Shown here: positions 35,639 to 45,063 of the stretch, in pieces
How positions within the stretch are numbered: the first letter of the stretch is position 1
Layout of the letters: each line of letters opens with the position of its first letter
Assembly: GCF_010894455.1 (NCBI RefSeq)
Contig: NZ_JAAIXY010000013.1
Location: forward strand, 248,001 to 312,000
DNA length: 64,000 nucleotides
Direction of reading: 5' to 3'
DNA from: Myxococcus eversor
Lineage (GTDB): Bacteria > Myxococcota > Myxococcia > Myxococcales > Myxococcaceae
The notes under the pieces: generated by a model
What the model saw: only the letters and a program-made list of their open reading frames with translations
Told to the model about the DNA's origin: nothing
Database searches by the model: none
Position numbers and translations under genes: made by a program

Positions 35639-36973
35639 ATGAGCGCTGGCCCTGACCTCTTCTCCGCTTCCGTCGACGTGAATCGCTTCGCTCCCCTCGC
35701 GGAGAGGATGCGGCCACGCACTCCCGATGAGTTCATCGGTCAGTCCCACCTGCTGGGCCCCGGAGGACCGCTGCGGCGGTTGATGGAGCGCAAGCAGATT
35801 GTCTCCTCGCTGTTCTGGGGACCGCCCGGCGTGGGCAAGACGACGCTGGCGCGCATGCTGGCCTCCAGCGTCGACGCGGAGCTGGTCATCCTGTCGGCCG
35901 TGTCGGACGGCATTCCGCGCATCCGCGAAGTCGTGGCGGAGGCCGAGCGCGCGCGCAACCAGTACTCGCGCCGCACGGTGCTCTTCGTCGACGAAATCCA
36001 CCGCTGGGCGAAGAACGTCCAGGAGCAGGCGCTGCCGCACGTGGAGAGCGGCCTGTTCGTCCTGTTGGGCGCGACGACGGAGAACGTCAGCTTCGAGGTG
36101 CGCCCCGCGCTCGTCAGCCGGTGTCGTGTCTTCCAGCTCCAGGAGCTGACGCTCGCGGACATCCAGGGCGCGCTCCAGCGGGCACTCACCGACGAGAAGC
36201 GCGGGCTGGGCAAGCGCAAGCTGAACGTGGGCGAGGACACGCTCGCGCTGCTGGCGAGGGGTGGGGCGGGGGACGTGCGCAAGGCGCTGGGCGCGCTGGA
36301 GATGGCCGCGGGGCTGACGGCGGACGGTGGCGAAATCACTGTGGACACGGCGCGCGAGGCGGTGGGCACGGGGCTTTCGCGGCACGACAAGGATGGAGAC
36401 CAGCACTACGACTTGCTGAGCGCGCTCCAGAAGTCCTGCCGGGGCTCCAACGCGCAGGGCGCCATCTTCTGGGCGGCGAAGCTGCTGCAGACCGGGGACG
36501 TGGTGTCGCTGTGGCGCAGGCTCAAGGTCATCGCCGTGGAGGACGTGGGCATGGCGATGCCGGAGGCCATCACCATCGTCCGGGCGTGCGAGGAGGGCTT
36601 CCACTCCACGGGCATGCCGGAGGGGCGGCTGTTCGTCGCGCATGCCGTCGTCACGCTGGCCACCGCGCGCAAGAGCAACCGCGCCTATGCCGCGATGAAC
36701 GCCGCGCTCGCCGCGCTGGAGGAGCACCCCAACGCGGCGCCGCCGCTGCCGCTGCGCAACGCGCCCACGGATTTGATGAAGGAGCTGGGGCACGGCAAGG
36801 GCTACACGCCGCCCTGGGACTTCAAGGACCACTACGCCCCGGGGCAGACGTACCTGCCCGCGCCGCTGGAGCGCTCCGTCTTCTACCGTCCGAGCAAGGA
36901 GGGCTACGAGGCGGAGGTCCACGAGCGCATGAGCCACTGGTGGCGCGAGGACAAGGCCAGCCGGGACGAGTAG
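35639..36973 (+). CDS. rarA: Replication-associated recombination protein A
   Basis: 444 aa AAA+ ATPase. Residues about 20-30 carry RPRTPDEFIGQ. Walker A is GPPGVGKTTLA, Walker B is LFVDEIH with the RarA-typical HRW following, and sensor 1 lies in LLGATTENVSFE. The C-terminal half has the conserved block SRHDKDGDQHYDLLSALQKS and the tetramerisation region ending in KGYTPPWDF. RarA (MgsA) acts at stalled replication forks with SSB and RecA. It sits between the YCII gene and its likely sigma factor. Confidence 0.95.
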   Translation: MSAGPDLFSASVDVNRFAPLAERMRPRTPDEFIGQSHLLGPGGPLRRLMERKQIVSSLFWGPPGVGKTTLARMLASSVDAELVILSAVSDGIPRIREVVAEAERARNQYSRRTVLFVDEIHRWAKNVQEQALPHVESGLFVLLGATTENVSFEVRPALVSRCRVFQLQELTLADIQGALQRALTDEKRGLGKRKLNVGEDTLALLARGGAGDVRKALGALEMAAGLTADGGEITVDTAREAVGTGLSRHDKDGDQHYDLLSALQKSCRGSNAQGAIFWAAKLLQTGDVVSLWRRLKVIAVEDVGMAMPEAITIVRACEEGFHSTGMPEGRLFVAHAVVTLATARKSNRAYAAMNAALAALEEHPNAAPPLPLRNAPTDLMKELGHGKGYTPPWDFKDHYAPGQTYLPAPLERSVFYRPSKEGYEAEVHERMSHWWREDKASRDE

Positions 36974-37132
36974 TCACGGACCGGAAGTCAACGGGACGCG
37001 GGTCGGTGTGGGCACCCCTCGCAACACACGGCACACTGTGGCCGTTGGGCACCTGTCGCCCCCGCGAGTGTTCTCTTCGTCCGGGCGCGGGCCGTCCTTG
37101 CATCGCCGGATGAGGGTGCTCTATTCCGCCGC

Positions 37133-38404
37133 GTGACGGTCTCCGAGAAACATCGTGCCATCGAAGCGGTCTGGCGAATCGAGTCCGCTCGGCTCATCGC
37201 CGGTCTGACGCGCATGGTGCGTGACGTCGGGCTCGCCGAGGAGCTCGCGCAGGACGCGCTGGTTGCCGCGCTGGAGCGCTGGCCCACGGCAGGCATCCCG
37301 GACAACCCGGGCGCGTGGTTGATGGCCACCGCCAAGCGGCGCGCCATCGACGAGCTTCGCCGGGGCAAGCGCGTCGAGCGCAAGCACGAGGAGCTGGGCC
37401 ACGAGTTGGAGTCGGACCAGGAATACGGCGCGCCGGACCTGGACGCGGCGCTCGACAACGAGGTGGGCGACGACCTGCTGCGCCTGATGTTCATCGCCTG
37501 CCACCCCATCCTGTCGACGGAGGCCCGCGTCGCGCTCACCCTGCGGCTGCTCGGGGGCCTGACGACGGAGGAGATTGCTCGCGCGTTCCTGGTGCCGTCC
37601 ACCACCGTCGCCCAGCGCATCGTCCGGGCGAAGCGCACGCTCTCCGAGGAGAAGGTGCCCTTCGAGCTGCCCCGGGGCGAGGAGCTCGCGGTCCGCCTGT
37701 CGTCGGTGCTGGAGGTCATCTACCTCGTCTTCAACGAGGGCTACTCCGCGACGGCGGGCGACGACTGGATGCGGCCGGAGCTGTGCGCGGACGCGCTGCG
37801 GCTAGGACGCATCCTCGCGGAGCTCGCGTCCCAGGAGCCGGAGGTCCACGGGCTCGTCGCGCTGATGGAGATTCAAGCGTCACGCTCGCGGGCCCGCGTG
37901 GGGCCCAACGGTCAGCCCGTGCTGCTGCTCGAACAGAACCGCGCGCTCTGGGACCAGCTCCTCATCCGCCGCGGGCTCGCGGCGCTGGAGCGCGCGGAGA
38001 AGCTGGGCGGGGCGCAGGGGCCGTATGCGTTGCAGGCCGCGCTCGCCGCGTGTCATGCCCGCGCGCGTCAGCCAGAGGATACGGACTGGGCGCGCATCGC
38101 GTCGCTGTACGCGGTGCTCGGGCGGCTCACCCCGTCGCCCGTCGTGGAGCTGAACCGCGCGGTGGCGCTGTCGATGGCGTATGGCCCCGCCGCCGGACTG
38201 GCGGTGGTGGACACGCTGACCTCGGAGCCCTCGCTCGCCCACTATCATCTGCTGCCCAGCGTGCGCGGAGACCTGCTGCGCAAGCTGGGCCGCTTCGACG
38301 AAGCCCGGAAGGAGTTCGAGCGGGCGGCCACGCTCACCCGCAACGTGCGCGAACAGGCCCTGCTCCTGGACCGCGCCGCCGCCTGCGCTCGCAAGGAGGC
38401 GTGA
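37133..38404 (+). CDS. ECF42-type RNA polymerase sigma factor with C-terminal extension
   Basis: 423 aa, about twice the usual ECF length. The sigma2 region (about 10-85) contains LAQDALVAALERWP and NPGAWLMATAKRRAID. The sigma4 region (about 110-180) contains LTLRLLGGLTTEEIARAF and VAQRIVRAK. The C-terminal 230 residues hold the conserved VFNEGYSAT block and TPR-like helices, the DUF6596 type. This build marks ECF42 factors, which lack a classical anti-sigma factor; the C-terminal extension is thought to regulate activity. ECF42 genes usually adjoin YCII/DGPF genes. Here the nearest is at 35015-35371, beyond rarA. The start is GTG at 37133. Confidence 0.9.
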   Translation: MTVSEKHRAIEAVWRIESARLIAGLTRMVRDVGLAEELAQDALVAALERWPTAGIPDNPGAWLMATAKRRAIDELRRGKRVERKHEELGHELESDQEYGAPDLDAALDNEVGDDLLRLMFIACHPILSTEARVALTLRLLGGLTTEEIARAFLVPSTTVAQRIVRAKRTLSEEKVPFELPRGEELAVRLSSVLEVIYLVFNEGYSATAGDDWMRPELCADALRLGRILAELASQEPEVHGLVALMEIQASRSRARVGPNGQPVLLLEQNRALWDQLLIRRGLAALERAEKLGGAQGPYALQAALAACHARARQPEDTDWARIASLYAVLGRLTPSPVVELNRAVALSMAYGPAAGLAVVDTLTSEPSLAHYHLLPSVRGDLLRKLGRFDEARKEFERAATLTRNVREQALLLDRAAACARKEA

Positions 38405-38543
38405 GCGCCAGGACGCGTACTCTCGCGGAAATCTTCCGCGACGCCTGGAGCCGAAGCGTTGACCGTCGTGCGCAAGCAGCCGCTCGTCCCGGGTGACGTG
38501 GCTCCAGGGCCGCCGTGCGGGGGAGTTGGACTACCCTGTGCGC

Positions 38544-38813
38544 ATGTGCCGGAACATCAAACCCCTGTTCAACTTCTCGCCCCCCGCCACGGATGACGAC
38601 ATCCGCGCGGCGGCCTTGCAGTTCGTCCGGAAGATCGCCGGGACGCGCAAGCCGTCGAAGCAGAACGCCGACGCGTTCGAGGTCGCCGTCGAGGAAATCT
38701 ACCGAAGCTCGAAGCGGATGCTGGACGGGCTGGTGGCGACGACGCCCCCGAGAGACAGGGTGCGGTTCGAGGCACTGAAGAAGCTGCGCTACAAGAAGGC
38801 AGAGGCCGGCTGA
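38544..38813 (+). CDS. DUF2277-family small protein
   Basis: 89 aa. The start MCRNIKPLFNF and the block PPATDDDIRAAALQFVRK are the hallmarks of DUF2277, small helical proteins of unknown function with conserved Cys2. The frame is open upstream to 38493, but the family always begins with MCRNI, which fixes the ATG at 38544. Confidence 0.88.
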   Translation: MCRNIKPLFNFSPPATDDDIRAAALQFVRKIAGTRKPSKQNADAFEVAVEEIYRSSKRMLDGLVATTPPRDRVRFEALKKLRYKKAEAG

Positions 38814-38912
38814 AGTCCCGCGCCGCCTTCGAGCAAGCGCTGACCGACTGTTCCCACGCAGTGCACACGGCGCATGCGGCCGAGGCTGGCCCTTGCGTCC
38901 TGAGGTCGTCCG

Positions 38913-40343
38913 ATGAAGCGGTCCTCGTGGTGGTCCGTGGTGGTTGTCGCCTCGCTGCTCGAAGTGGGTTGTGGAAGCGGGAGTCCGGAGGCGCCTGAAG
39001 CCAGTGCGCCCGCGAGTGCCACCGGGGCGCTCGCATGCAACACGCGCATCACCTACGGAGACCGGTGGATTCATTCCGCGGGTCACCCCGGCTATGACAT
39101 CGCCGCGGACCTGGTGACGTGGGATGGCGTCTGCGTCAACGAGGGCACCAACTCCTACGCCGTGCTCTCCAACGGCTGGAAGCCGTACTTCACGGGCCAC
39201 AACGGCTGTGTGATGGCGCTCGACACCACCTGCCCCGGCGCGGGGGCCTGCGCCACGCGCGTCACATACGGCGCCGCGTGGCTGCATCCGGCGAACCACC
39301 CCGCGCAGTACGACGACGTCGGGGGCCGCGTGTATTGGGACAGGGCCTGTGTGAACGCGTCCCCCAACTCCCACGCCGTGCTGTCGAACGGCTGGGGGCC
39401 CTACTTCTCGGGAGCGAATGCGTGCGGCATGTCCTTCCGCTACACGGGCTGCGGCGGCCTGTACCAGAACCCCGTCGTCGCCGTGGACTGCGCGGACCCG
39501 GGCGTCATCCACGACGGCACCCGCTATGTGGCCGCGTGCACGTCCGGCGGCGCGGCCAGCGCCTTCCCGCTGCGCGTCTCCACGGACCTGGTGACGTGGA
39601 CGGGCGCGGGCTCCATCTTCCCCTCGGGGACTCGGCCGTCGTGGGCCTCCGGTGACTTCTGGGCGCCGGAAATCCACCGCGTGGGCAGCCGCTTCATCGC
39701 CTACTACACGGCGCGCCACACGGACGGGAAGCTGTCCATCGGCGCCGCCACGTCCACCAGCGCGCTGGGCCCCTTCACGGACTTGGGCAGGCCCCTCATC
39801 CACGACGCGGGCATGGGGATGATTGACGCCACGTTCTTCACGGACACCGCGGGGACGGGGTACCTGGTGTGGAAGGCGGATGGGAACGCGGTGGGCCAGC
39901 CCACGCCCATCTACGGCCAGGCGCTCTCAGCGGACGGCCTGTCGCTGGTGGGGACGCGCCGCACGCTCATCACCAACAACCTCGGCTGGGAGGGCGGCGT
40001 GGTGGAGGCGCCCTGGGTCGTCGCGCGCGGCGGCTATTACTACCTCTTCTACAGTGGTAACGCGTACTACAACAGCACCTACGCCGTGGGAGTCGCTCGG
40101 GCCACCAGTCCGCTGGGGCCGTACACCAAGGCGGGTTCACCCATCCTCGCGACAGGAGGCGGCTGGGTGGGGCCGGGCCACAACTCCGTGGTGAATGGAC
40201 CAGGAGGCGACACGGTCATGGTCTACCACGCGTGGAACAATGCTCACACCGCGCGGGTCATGCTCGTGGATGCCATCACCTGGCCGGACGGCTGGCCCGC
40301 GGTGCCGGAGGCTCCCTCGGCGGGCTCGCGTCCCCGGCCGTAG
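38913..40343 (+). CDS. Secreted GH43-like arabinanase lipoprotein
   Basis: 476 aa. The signal peptide ends in a lipobox (LLEVGC). Two tandem repeats of about 60 residues follow (ITYGDRWIHSAGHPG ... and VTYGAAWLHPANHPA ..., each with YAVLSNGW or HAVLSNGW), probably a carbohydrate-binding module pair stabilised by Cys. The catalytic part is a five-bladed propeller of GH43 type: the base Asp in DCADPGVIHDG, the pKa-modulating Asp in GMIDATFF, and the acid Glu in VVEAPWVV, in the right order. Endo-arabinanase or a related exo-enzyme is likely; the substrate is not fixed. Confidence 0.85.
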   Translation: MKRSSWWSVVVVASLLEVGCGSGSPEAPEASAPASATGALACNTRITYGDRWIHSAGHPGYDIAADLVTWDGVCVNEGTNSYAVLSNGWKPYFTGHNGCVMALDTTCPGAGACATRVTYGAAWLHPANHPAQYDDVGGRVYWDRACVNASPNSHAVLSNGWGPYFSGANACGMSFRYTGCGGLYQNPVVAVDCADPGVIHDGTRYVAACTSGGAASAFPLRVSTDLVTWTGAGSIFPSGTRPSWASGDFWAPEIHRVGSRFIAYYTARHTDGKLSIGAATSTSALGPFTDLGRPLIHDAGMGMIDATFFTDTAGTGYLVWKADGNAVGQPTPIYGQALSADGLSLVGTRRTLITNNLGWEGGVVEAPWVVARGGYYYLFYSGNAYYNSTYAVGVARATSPLGPYTKAGSPILATGGGWVGPGHNSVVNGPGGDTVMVYHAWNNAHTARVMLVDAITWPDGWPAVPEAPSAGSRPRP

Positions 40344-40356
40344 CCTCGGGATAGCT

Positions 40357-40387
40357 GGAGGGGGCACGGCGCACCGTACCCCCTTCC
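40357..40387. terminator. Bidirectional hairpin between convergent genes
   Basis: GGAGGGGG (40357-40364) pairs with CCCCCTTCC (40379-40387), and ACGG (40366-40369) with CCGT (40374-40377) around a CGCA tetraloop. It fills the 48-base gap between a + and a - strand gene. Confidence 0.65.
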
Positions 40388-40391
40388 GGCG

Positions 40392-41273
40392 TCAGGACAT
40401 CCCGGCGGAGGTGTTGAGCGAGGCCTCGGGGGCCTCGACCTTCTGGGGCCCCAGGGCGGAGCGCTGCAGCCAGCCCGCGAGGCCCAGCAACACGAGCCCG
40501 GACGTGCGCAGCGTGCGCAGCAGCTCCGCGGCGTGCGCCCCGTCACCGGGGAGCAGCGGGGCCAGCCACACGCGCGCGTCATAGAGCAGCCACGTGGCGC
40601 CGGACAGGCCCATGGCCCACCACACCCAGGCCAGCTTCCCGCCGCGCAGCATGTACGCCACGCTCAGGATGGGGGCGACCAGGAAGATGGTCGTCATGTC
40701 CGCCAGCGTCGACACCGCGCTGATGACCGCCGAGGGCAGGGAGATGGCGCCAGAGGCGAAGTTGCGCATCTCCGTGAAGAGCGAGGGGATGCCCACCGCC
40801 AGCGCCGCGAGGGTCGTCGCCGCCCACAGCGCCTTCGTGCGAGGGCTGGAGGGAGGCTGGAGGCCGGACTTCCGGTAGGTCATCGCCAGGAGGATGAGCG
40901 CGTAGACGGTGGCGTTGTTGGCCAGCACCACGGCGACCATGCGGTAGGGCAGAAGCGGCGAGGACGTGAAGGGCACGTCCGGCACCGTGTGCAGCCAGTA
41001 GCTGCGCAAGGCCGCGCTGACCAGGGACAGGGCGGCTCCCGCCGTGAGCCCGCCCCACACCTTGCGCAGGTAGTCTCCGGAGACGAACGAACTCGCCGCG
41101 GCGAACGTGCCGGCGACGGCGAGCAGGCCGCTCACCCAGCCCGCGACGTCATGCACCAGCCCCACCCGCTCGGGCGCCGCCGTCGCGACGGCGATGAGGT
41201 GCGCCAACTGGAGCGCGATGACGGCGCCGAACCACGGCGCGACGGAGGTGGAACGCGCGGAAGCGGGGCTCAT
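40392..41273 (-). CDS. Multi-pass membrane protein, unknown function
   Basis: 293 aa with about eight membrane helices separated by short loops. It has the conspicuous motifs YLRKVWGGL and TEMRNFASG but no recognised family signature. The ATG at 41273 overlaps the stop of the 106-aa gene upstream (ATGA), so the two are co-translated and probably act together. Confidence 0.72.
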   Translation of the reverse strand: MSPASARSTSVAPWFGAVIALQLAHLIAVATAAPERVGLVHDVAGWVSGLLAVAGTFAAASSFVSGDYLRKVWGGLTAGAALSLVSAALRSYWLHTVPDVPFTSSPLLPYRMVAVVLANNATVYALILLAMTYRKSGLQPPSSPRTKALWAATTLAALAVGIPSLFTEMRNFASGAISLPSAVISAVSTLADMTTIFLVAPILSVAYMLRGGKLAWVWWAMGLSGATWLLYDARVWLAPLLPGDGAHAAELLRTLRTSGLVLLGLAGWLQRSALGPQKVEAPEASLNTSAGMS

Positions 41274-41590
41274 CGCGCCTTCTCCAGCGAGGTGGCGATT
41301 TCCGCGAGGATGACCTTGGCGTGCAGCGCGCCAATGAAGGTGTTGAGCATCGGCTTGAGGCCTTCGAGCAGTTGCGGGATGTCCTGGAGGGTGACCTGCT
41401 CCGGCGGGCGCTTCAGCGCGCGCAGCGCCGCCGTGTGGATGGCCATCTTCGCGGTGAAGCCTCCGAGCAGGGGTTCGAGGTGACGCACGAGAATGTCGTG
41501 CCAGCCAGTGGGGGCGGTCTGGGAGGACGAGGTGAGAATCGCGAACGCTCCTGGTGAGGAGTTCCAGGGTAGAGCGAATCCCGAAGACAT
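41270..41590 (-). CDS. Small soluble protein coupled to membrane protein
   Basis: 106 aa, helical, with GWHDILVRHLEPLLGGF and a C-terminal KPMLNTFIGALHAKVILAEIATSLEK amphipathic helix. No family recognised. The ATG at 41590 was chosen because the upstream frame is Arg/Pro-rich and non-coding in character. The stop overlaps the start of the membrane protein gene downstream. Confidence 0.6.
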   Translation of the reverse strand: MSSGFALPWNSSPGAFAILTSSSQTAPTGWHDILVRHLEPLLGGFTAKMAIHTAALRALKRPPEQVTLQDIPQLLEGLKPMLNTFIGALHAKVILAEIATSLEKAR

Positions 41591-41707
41591 ACGAGAGGCC
41601 CGTCCGAGCCTCTCGTCGATTGAGTCCTGTTGTACCTGGATTGCAGAGAGCACCTGTCTTGAGAGTGACAACAGGTGTAGGGGGTGAGGACGCCGCGTGC
41701 TGCGCCC

Positions 41708-41741
41708 GGCCGCCGGATGTCCGAGCAGGCATCCGGCGGTC
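41708..41741 (-). terminator. Strong hairpin downstream of PH-domain gene
   Basis: GGCCGCCGGATG (41708-41719) pairs with CATCCGGCGGTC (41730-41741): 12 pairs, one of them G-U, around a 10-base loop. It lies 30 bases after the stop of the PH-domain gene on the minus strand. Confidence 0.55.
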
Positions 41742-41747
41742 AATGTG

Positions 41748-41769
41748 GGACGGACGGACGGACGGACGG
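41748..41769. repeat. GGAC tandem repeat
   Basis: Five perfect copies of the 4-base unit GGAC followed by GG, directly beside the hairpin and 2 bases from the PH-domain stop codon. A simple-sequence repeat in non-coding DNA; its copy number could vary between strains. Confidence 0.85.
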
Positions 41770-41770
41770 C

Positions 41771-42385
41771 TCAGGCCTTGATGTATCGCTCGAAGACGAA
41801 GCCGAAGTCCTTCACCCAGTACTTCTGCTGCGCGCCGGCGAGCCAGGCGAAGGCGGCCTGGTTGAGTTCCTTGAAGGACTCGACGATGGGGGCGGGGCCC
41901 GCCTGTCCGCGGCCGAGCGTGGTGGAGGCCACCTCCAGGCTTGTCTTCGCGTGGCTGAGCGCCAGCTCGTTCTCGTGCATCAGCTCGGAGATGCGGAACA
42001 GGGCCTTGTAGAGGTCCTTCACCTGCTCCAGGTGCTTCTTGTGCACGTCGATGGAGAAGTCCCGCGCGCCCAGGCGGAACTTGATTTCGACGTCCATGTC
42101 GATGGTGCCCGCCGTCTCCAGCATGACGTTCGAGATGGGGTTGGAGCTGTATGTGAAGCGGCGCAGCATGCGCTTCTTGCTGGCGGCGCTGGTGCCGTCG
42201 AGGTGGACGAGCGCCTTGTTGGTGAAACAGTACTCGTCGGACTTGGACTTGATGATGAAGAAGATCTTCTCCTGGTCCTCGTGCATCACATAGTCGTCGG
42301 AGTCCACCTTGTCGTAGTCCGCGGTGGCGATGACGGAACCGATATCACTGAGGCCGAGCGCGTCTGCGGCGAGCTTCCCGAACAT
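41771..42385 (-). CDS. Bacterial PH-domain protein
   Basis: 204 aa. The start MFGKLAADALGLSDIGSVI, then a seven-strand beta core with HEDQEKIFFIIKSKSDEYCFTNKALVHLDG and SSNPISNVMLETAG, is the pattern of bacterial pleckstrin-homology domains. The C-terminal 80 residues are helical, as in YvbH-type proteins with an oligomerisation segment. It probably forms cytoplasmic ring oligomers, with no known catalytic role. A monocistronic gene; the hairpin at 41708-41741 follows. Confidence 0.78.
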   Translation of the reverse strand: MFGKLAADALGLSDIGSVIATADYDKVDSDDYVMHEDQEKIFFIIKSKSDEYCFTNKALVHLDGTSAASKKRMLRRFTYSSNPISNVMLETAGTIDMDVEIKFRLGARDFSIDVHKKHLEQVKDLYKALFRISELMHENELALSHAKTSLEVASTTLGRGQAGPAPIVESFKELNQAAFAWLAGAQQKYWVKDFGFVFERYIKA

Positions 42386-42470
42386 GTCGAATCTCCCTGG
42401 GTGTGGTGTGCAGCGAGGTGGAACCGCGTGGCCCGTGTCGGGCCCCGGGCGAGCATAGGGGACGGCCCCG

Positions 42471-44003
42471 TCACAGGTCGAAGCGAAGGCCCTGCGCCAG
42501 GGGCAGCGCGTCGGAGTAGTTCAGGGTGTTGGTCTGCCGCCGCATGTATGCCTTCCACGCGTCGGAGCCGGACTCGCGGCCGCCGCCGGTGTCCTTCTCG
42601 CCACCGAAGGCGCCGCCAATCTCCGCGCCGGAAGTCCCGATGTTGACGTTGGCGATGCCGCAGTCGGAGCCGGAGGCGGACAGGAACTTCTCCGCGCTCT
42701 GCAGGTCCCGGGTGAACACGGACGACGACAGGCCCTGGGGCACGCCGTTCTGGAAGGTGATGGCCTCGTCCAGCGTCCGGTACGGCATGACGTAGAGGAT
42801 GGGCGCGAAGGTCTCCGTCTGGACCCATGCATCCGTGGGCTTCACGCTGGTGATGAGCGTGGGTTGCACGAAGTTTCCCGGGCGCTCCAGCGCCTTGCCT
42901 CCGCTGACGATGCGGGCCCCCGCCGCGCGCGCCTGTTCCACGGTCGCCTCGAAGCGCTGCACGGCGGCCTTGTCGATGAGCGGGCCCATCAGGGTGCCCG
43001 GCTCCAGCGGGTCGCCGATGCGCGTCTCCACCTGGGCATACGCGGTGGCGAGCTTCCCCAGCACGTCGTCGAAGATGGACTCATGGACGAAGAGCCGGCG
43101 CGTGGTGGTGCAGCGCTGGCCCGCGGTGCCCACCGCGCCGAAGACGATGGCGGGAATCGCCAGCTTCAGGTCGGCGGTGGCGTCCACGATGATGGCGTTG
43201 TTGCCGCCCAGCTCCAGCAGGCTCCGCCCCAGTCGCTGTGCCACGCGCACGCCCACCTGGCGTCCGACGGCGGAGGAGCCGGTGAAGCTCACCAGCGCGA
43301 CGCGCGGGTCCTCCACCAGGCGCTCGGCGCGCGCGGTGCCCGCGGCGTTGAGCAGGAAGAAGACCTCCGGGAAGCCGCCCGCCTTCAGCGCGGCGTTGCA
43401 GATGCGCGTCGAGGCGATGGCCGTCAGCGGCGTCTTGGGCGAGGGCTTCCAGATGGACACGTCCCCGCACACGGCGGCAATGAACGCGTTCCAGGACCAG
43501 ACGGCCACGGGGAAGTTGAAGGCGCTGATGATGCCGACCAGACCCAGCGGATGCCATTGCTCGTACATCCGGTGGCCCGGGCGCTCGGAGTGCATCGTCA
43601 GGCCATAGAGCATGCGCGACTGGCCCACGGCGAAGTCGGCGATGTCGATCATCTCCTGCACCTCGCCGTCGCCCTCGGCCTTCACCTTGCCCATCTCCAG
43701 CGCGACGAGCGAGCCGAGCGCGTCCTTGTGCTTTCGCAGGGCCTCGCCGCACAACCGGATGGCCTCGCCACGCCGGGGGGCGGGCAGCGCGCGCCACGCC
43801 ACGAAGGCCTGGGCGGCGGCGTGCATCAGCTTCTCCTGGTCCTCCGCGCTCGCGGACGACACGGTCGCCAGGCGCTGGCCATTGGAGGGATTGAAGACCT
43901 CCAGGGCGGGCTCGGAAGCGGAGCCGGCCCACTCGCCGTGACCGAGATAGCTGCCAGGGTTGTGCTCGGTCAGGCCGAGCGCGTCGAGGGTGGGGTGGAG
44001 CAT
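42471..44003 (-). CDS. Aldehyde dehydrogenase, ALDH7 type
   Basis: 510 aa, the family's length. The catalytic Cys is in [12 protein letters not shown], the general base Glu in LELGGNNA, and the NAD loop in [11 protein letters not shown]. The blocks [28 protein letters not shown] and the substrate end [24 protein letters not shown] match ALDH7 (antiquitin, AmaB), which oxidises alpha-aminoadipic semialdehyde (piperideine-6-carboxylate) in lysine breakdown. The ATG at 44003 follows AGGAAG. It starts only 10 bases after the LysR gene stop, so the two are one transcription unit. Confidence 0.88.
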   Translation of the reverse strand: MLHPTLDALGLTEHNPGSYLGHGEWAGSASEPALEVFNPSNGQRLATVSSASAEDQEKLMHAAAQAFVAWRALPAPRRGEAIRLCGEALRKHKDALGSLVALEMGKVKAEGDGEVQEMIDIADFAVGQSRMLYGLTMHSERPGHRMYEQWHPLGLVGIISAFNFPVAVWSWNAFIAAVCGDVSIWKPSPKTPLTAIASTRICNAALKAGGFPEVFFLLNAAGTARAERLVEDPRVALVSFTGSSAVGRQVGVRVAQRLGRSLLELGGNNAIIVDATADLKLAIPAIVFGAVGTAGQRCTTTRRLFVHESIFDDVLGKLATAYAQVETRIGDPLEPGTLMGPLIDKAAVQRFEATVEQARAAGARIVSGGKALERPGNFVQPTLITSVKPTDAWVQTETFAPILYVMPYRTLDEAITFQNGVPQGLSSSVFTRDLQSAEKFLSASGSDCGIANVNIGTSGAEIGGAFGGEKDTGGGRESGSDAWKAYMRRQTNTLNYSDALPLAQGLRFDL

Positions 44004-44013
44004 GGGCGACTTC

Positions 44014-44937
44014 CTACAACGTCGGGGGCTTCCTGGCGACCGGTGGCGCGGGGGGGCGGCCCGGCTGCGTGAGCACCCAGTCCACGAAGGTCCGCGCCGC
44101 GGCCCGGAGCCGACGGTGGGATGGGTAGACGACGAAGTAGGAGTAGCGCGTGGGCAGCGGAGGACCGGGCAGTCGGACGAGACTCCCGTTGGCGAGGAAG
44201 GGCTCGGAGACCTTGTCGCGCGCGAGCGCCGCGCCCAGTCCACGCGCGGAGGCGAGCAGCGCGTTGGTGGTGTCGCTGAACTCGTGGCGCACGTCGATGC
44301 GCGCGCCGTGCACCCCGGCGGCGCGGAACCAGTCCTGCCACGACTGCCGCGCCAGGTCCCCCACGAGCGGCAGCTTCTGGATGTCCGCCGGGGCCGACAC
44401 GTGCTCGACACCGGGCAGGTCCGGGGAGGCCACCGGAAACATGGCGTCCGGCATCAGGTGATGGGCCGTCATCCCCGGCCAGTGACCCAGGCCATAGCGG
44501 ATGCCCACGTCAGGCCCTCCCTCGTCGAAGCGCGTCAGCGCCATCTCCGTGTCGACGCGGATGCGCACGTGCGGGTGGGCCGATGCGAAGTCCGGCAGGC
44601 GCGGCAGCAGCCAGGTGTGGGCCAGCGAGTGCATGGTGGTGAGGCGCACGCGGTGGCGCTCCTCCCGGGTGTCTCCCAGCTCGCGCACCACGTCGTCGAT
44701 GTCCGCCAGCGCGCCCCCCGCGGCGTCGGCGAGCTGACGGCCCTCTATCGTCAGGGACACGCCGCGCGCATGCCGCTCGAAGAGGGTGACGCCGAGCAGT
44801 CCCTCCAGCTTGCGCACGTGGTGGCTGACCGCGCTGGCCGTCAGGTGCAGCTCCTCCGCGGCATGGGCGAAGTTCTGGTGGCGCGCGGCCGCCTCGAAGG
44901 CCGCCAGGGCCGGGAGCCAGGCCGAGGGAAGTGGCAT
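44014..44937 (-). CDS. LysR-family regulator (GcvA-like)
   Basis: 307 aa. The winged helix at residues about 8-65 contains [32 protein letters not shown]. The effector-binding domain follows, with [11 protein letters not shown] and [13 protein letters not shown], as in GcvA-type members that regulate amino acid catabolism. It is co-directional with, and directly upstream of, the ALDH7 gene, not divergent as is common for LysR, and it faces an EamA exporter gene across 126 bases. It may control either or both. Confidence 0.88.
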   Translation of the reverse strand: MPLPSAWLPALAAFEAAARHQNFAHAAEELHLTASAVSHHVRKLEGLLGVTLFERHARGVSLTIEGRQLADAAGGALADIDDVVRELGDTREERHRVRLTTMHSLAHTWLLPRLPDFASAHPHVRIRVDTEMALTRFDEGGPDVGIRYGLGHWPGMTAHHLMPDAMFPVASPDLPGVEHVSAPADIQKLPLVGDLARQSWQDWFRAAGVHGARIDVRHEFSDTTNALLASARGLGAALARDKVSEPFLANGSLVRLPGPPLPTRYSYFVVYPSHRRLRAAARTFVDWVLTQPGRPPAPPVARKPPTL

Positions 44938-45063
44938 GCGAGCCTCAAATCATACTTGTGGCTGCCCTCAAAACCATGAGGTTGTGGCAGGAGGGGGCCG
45001 GGAGCAGAAAGAGGGCAGACCGGCGTCAGATTCGTGCCTTGCGTCACCCTGGTGGACCGTCCG

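Noticed and set aside
41748-41769. GGAC repeats as a CRISPR or integration site
   Set aside because: The unit is only 4 bases without spacers, and no cas genes or integrase are present.
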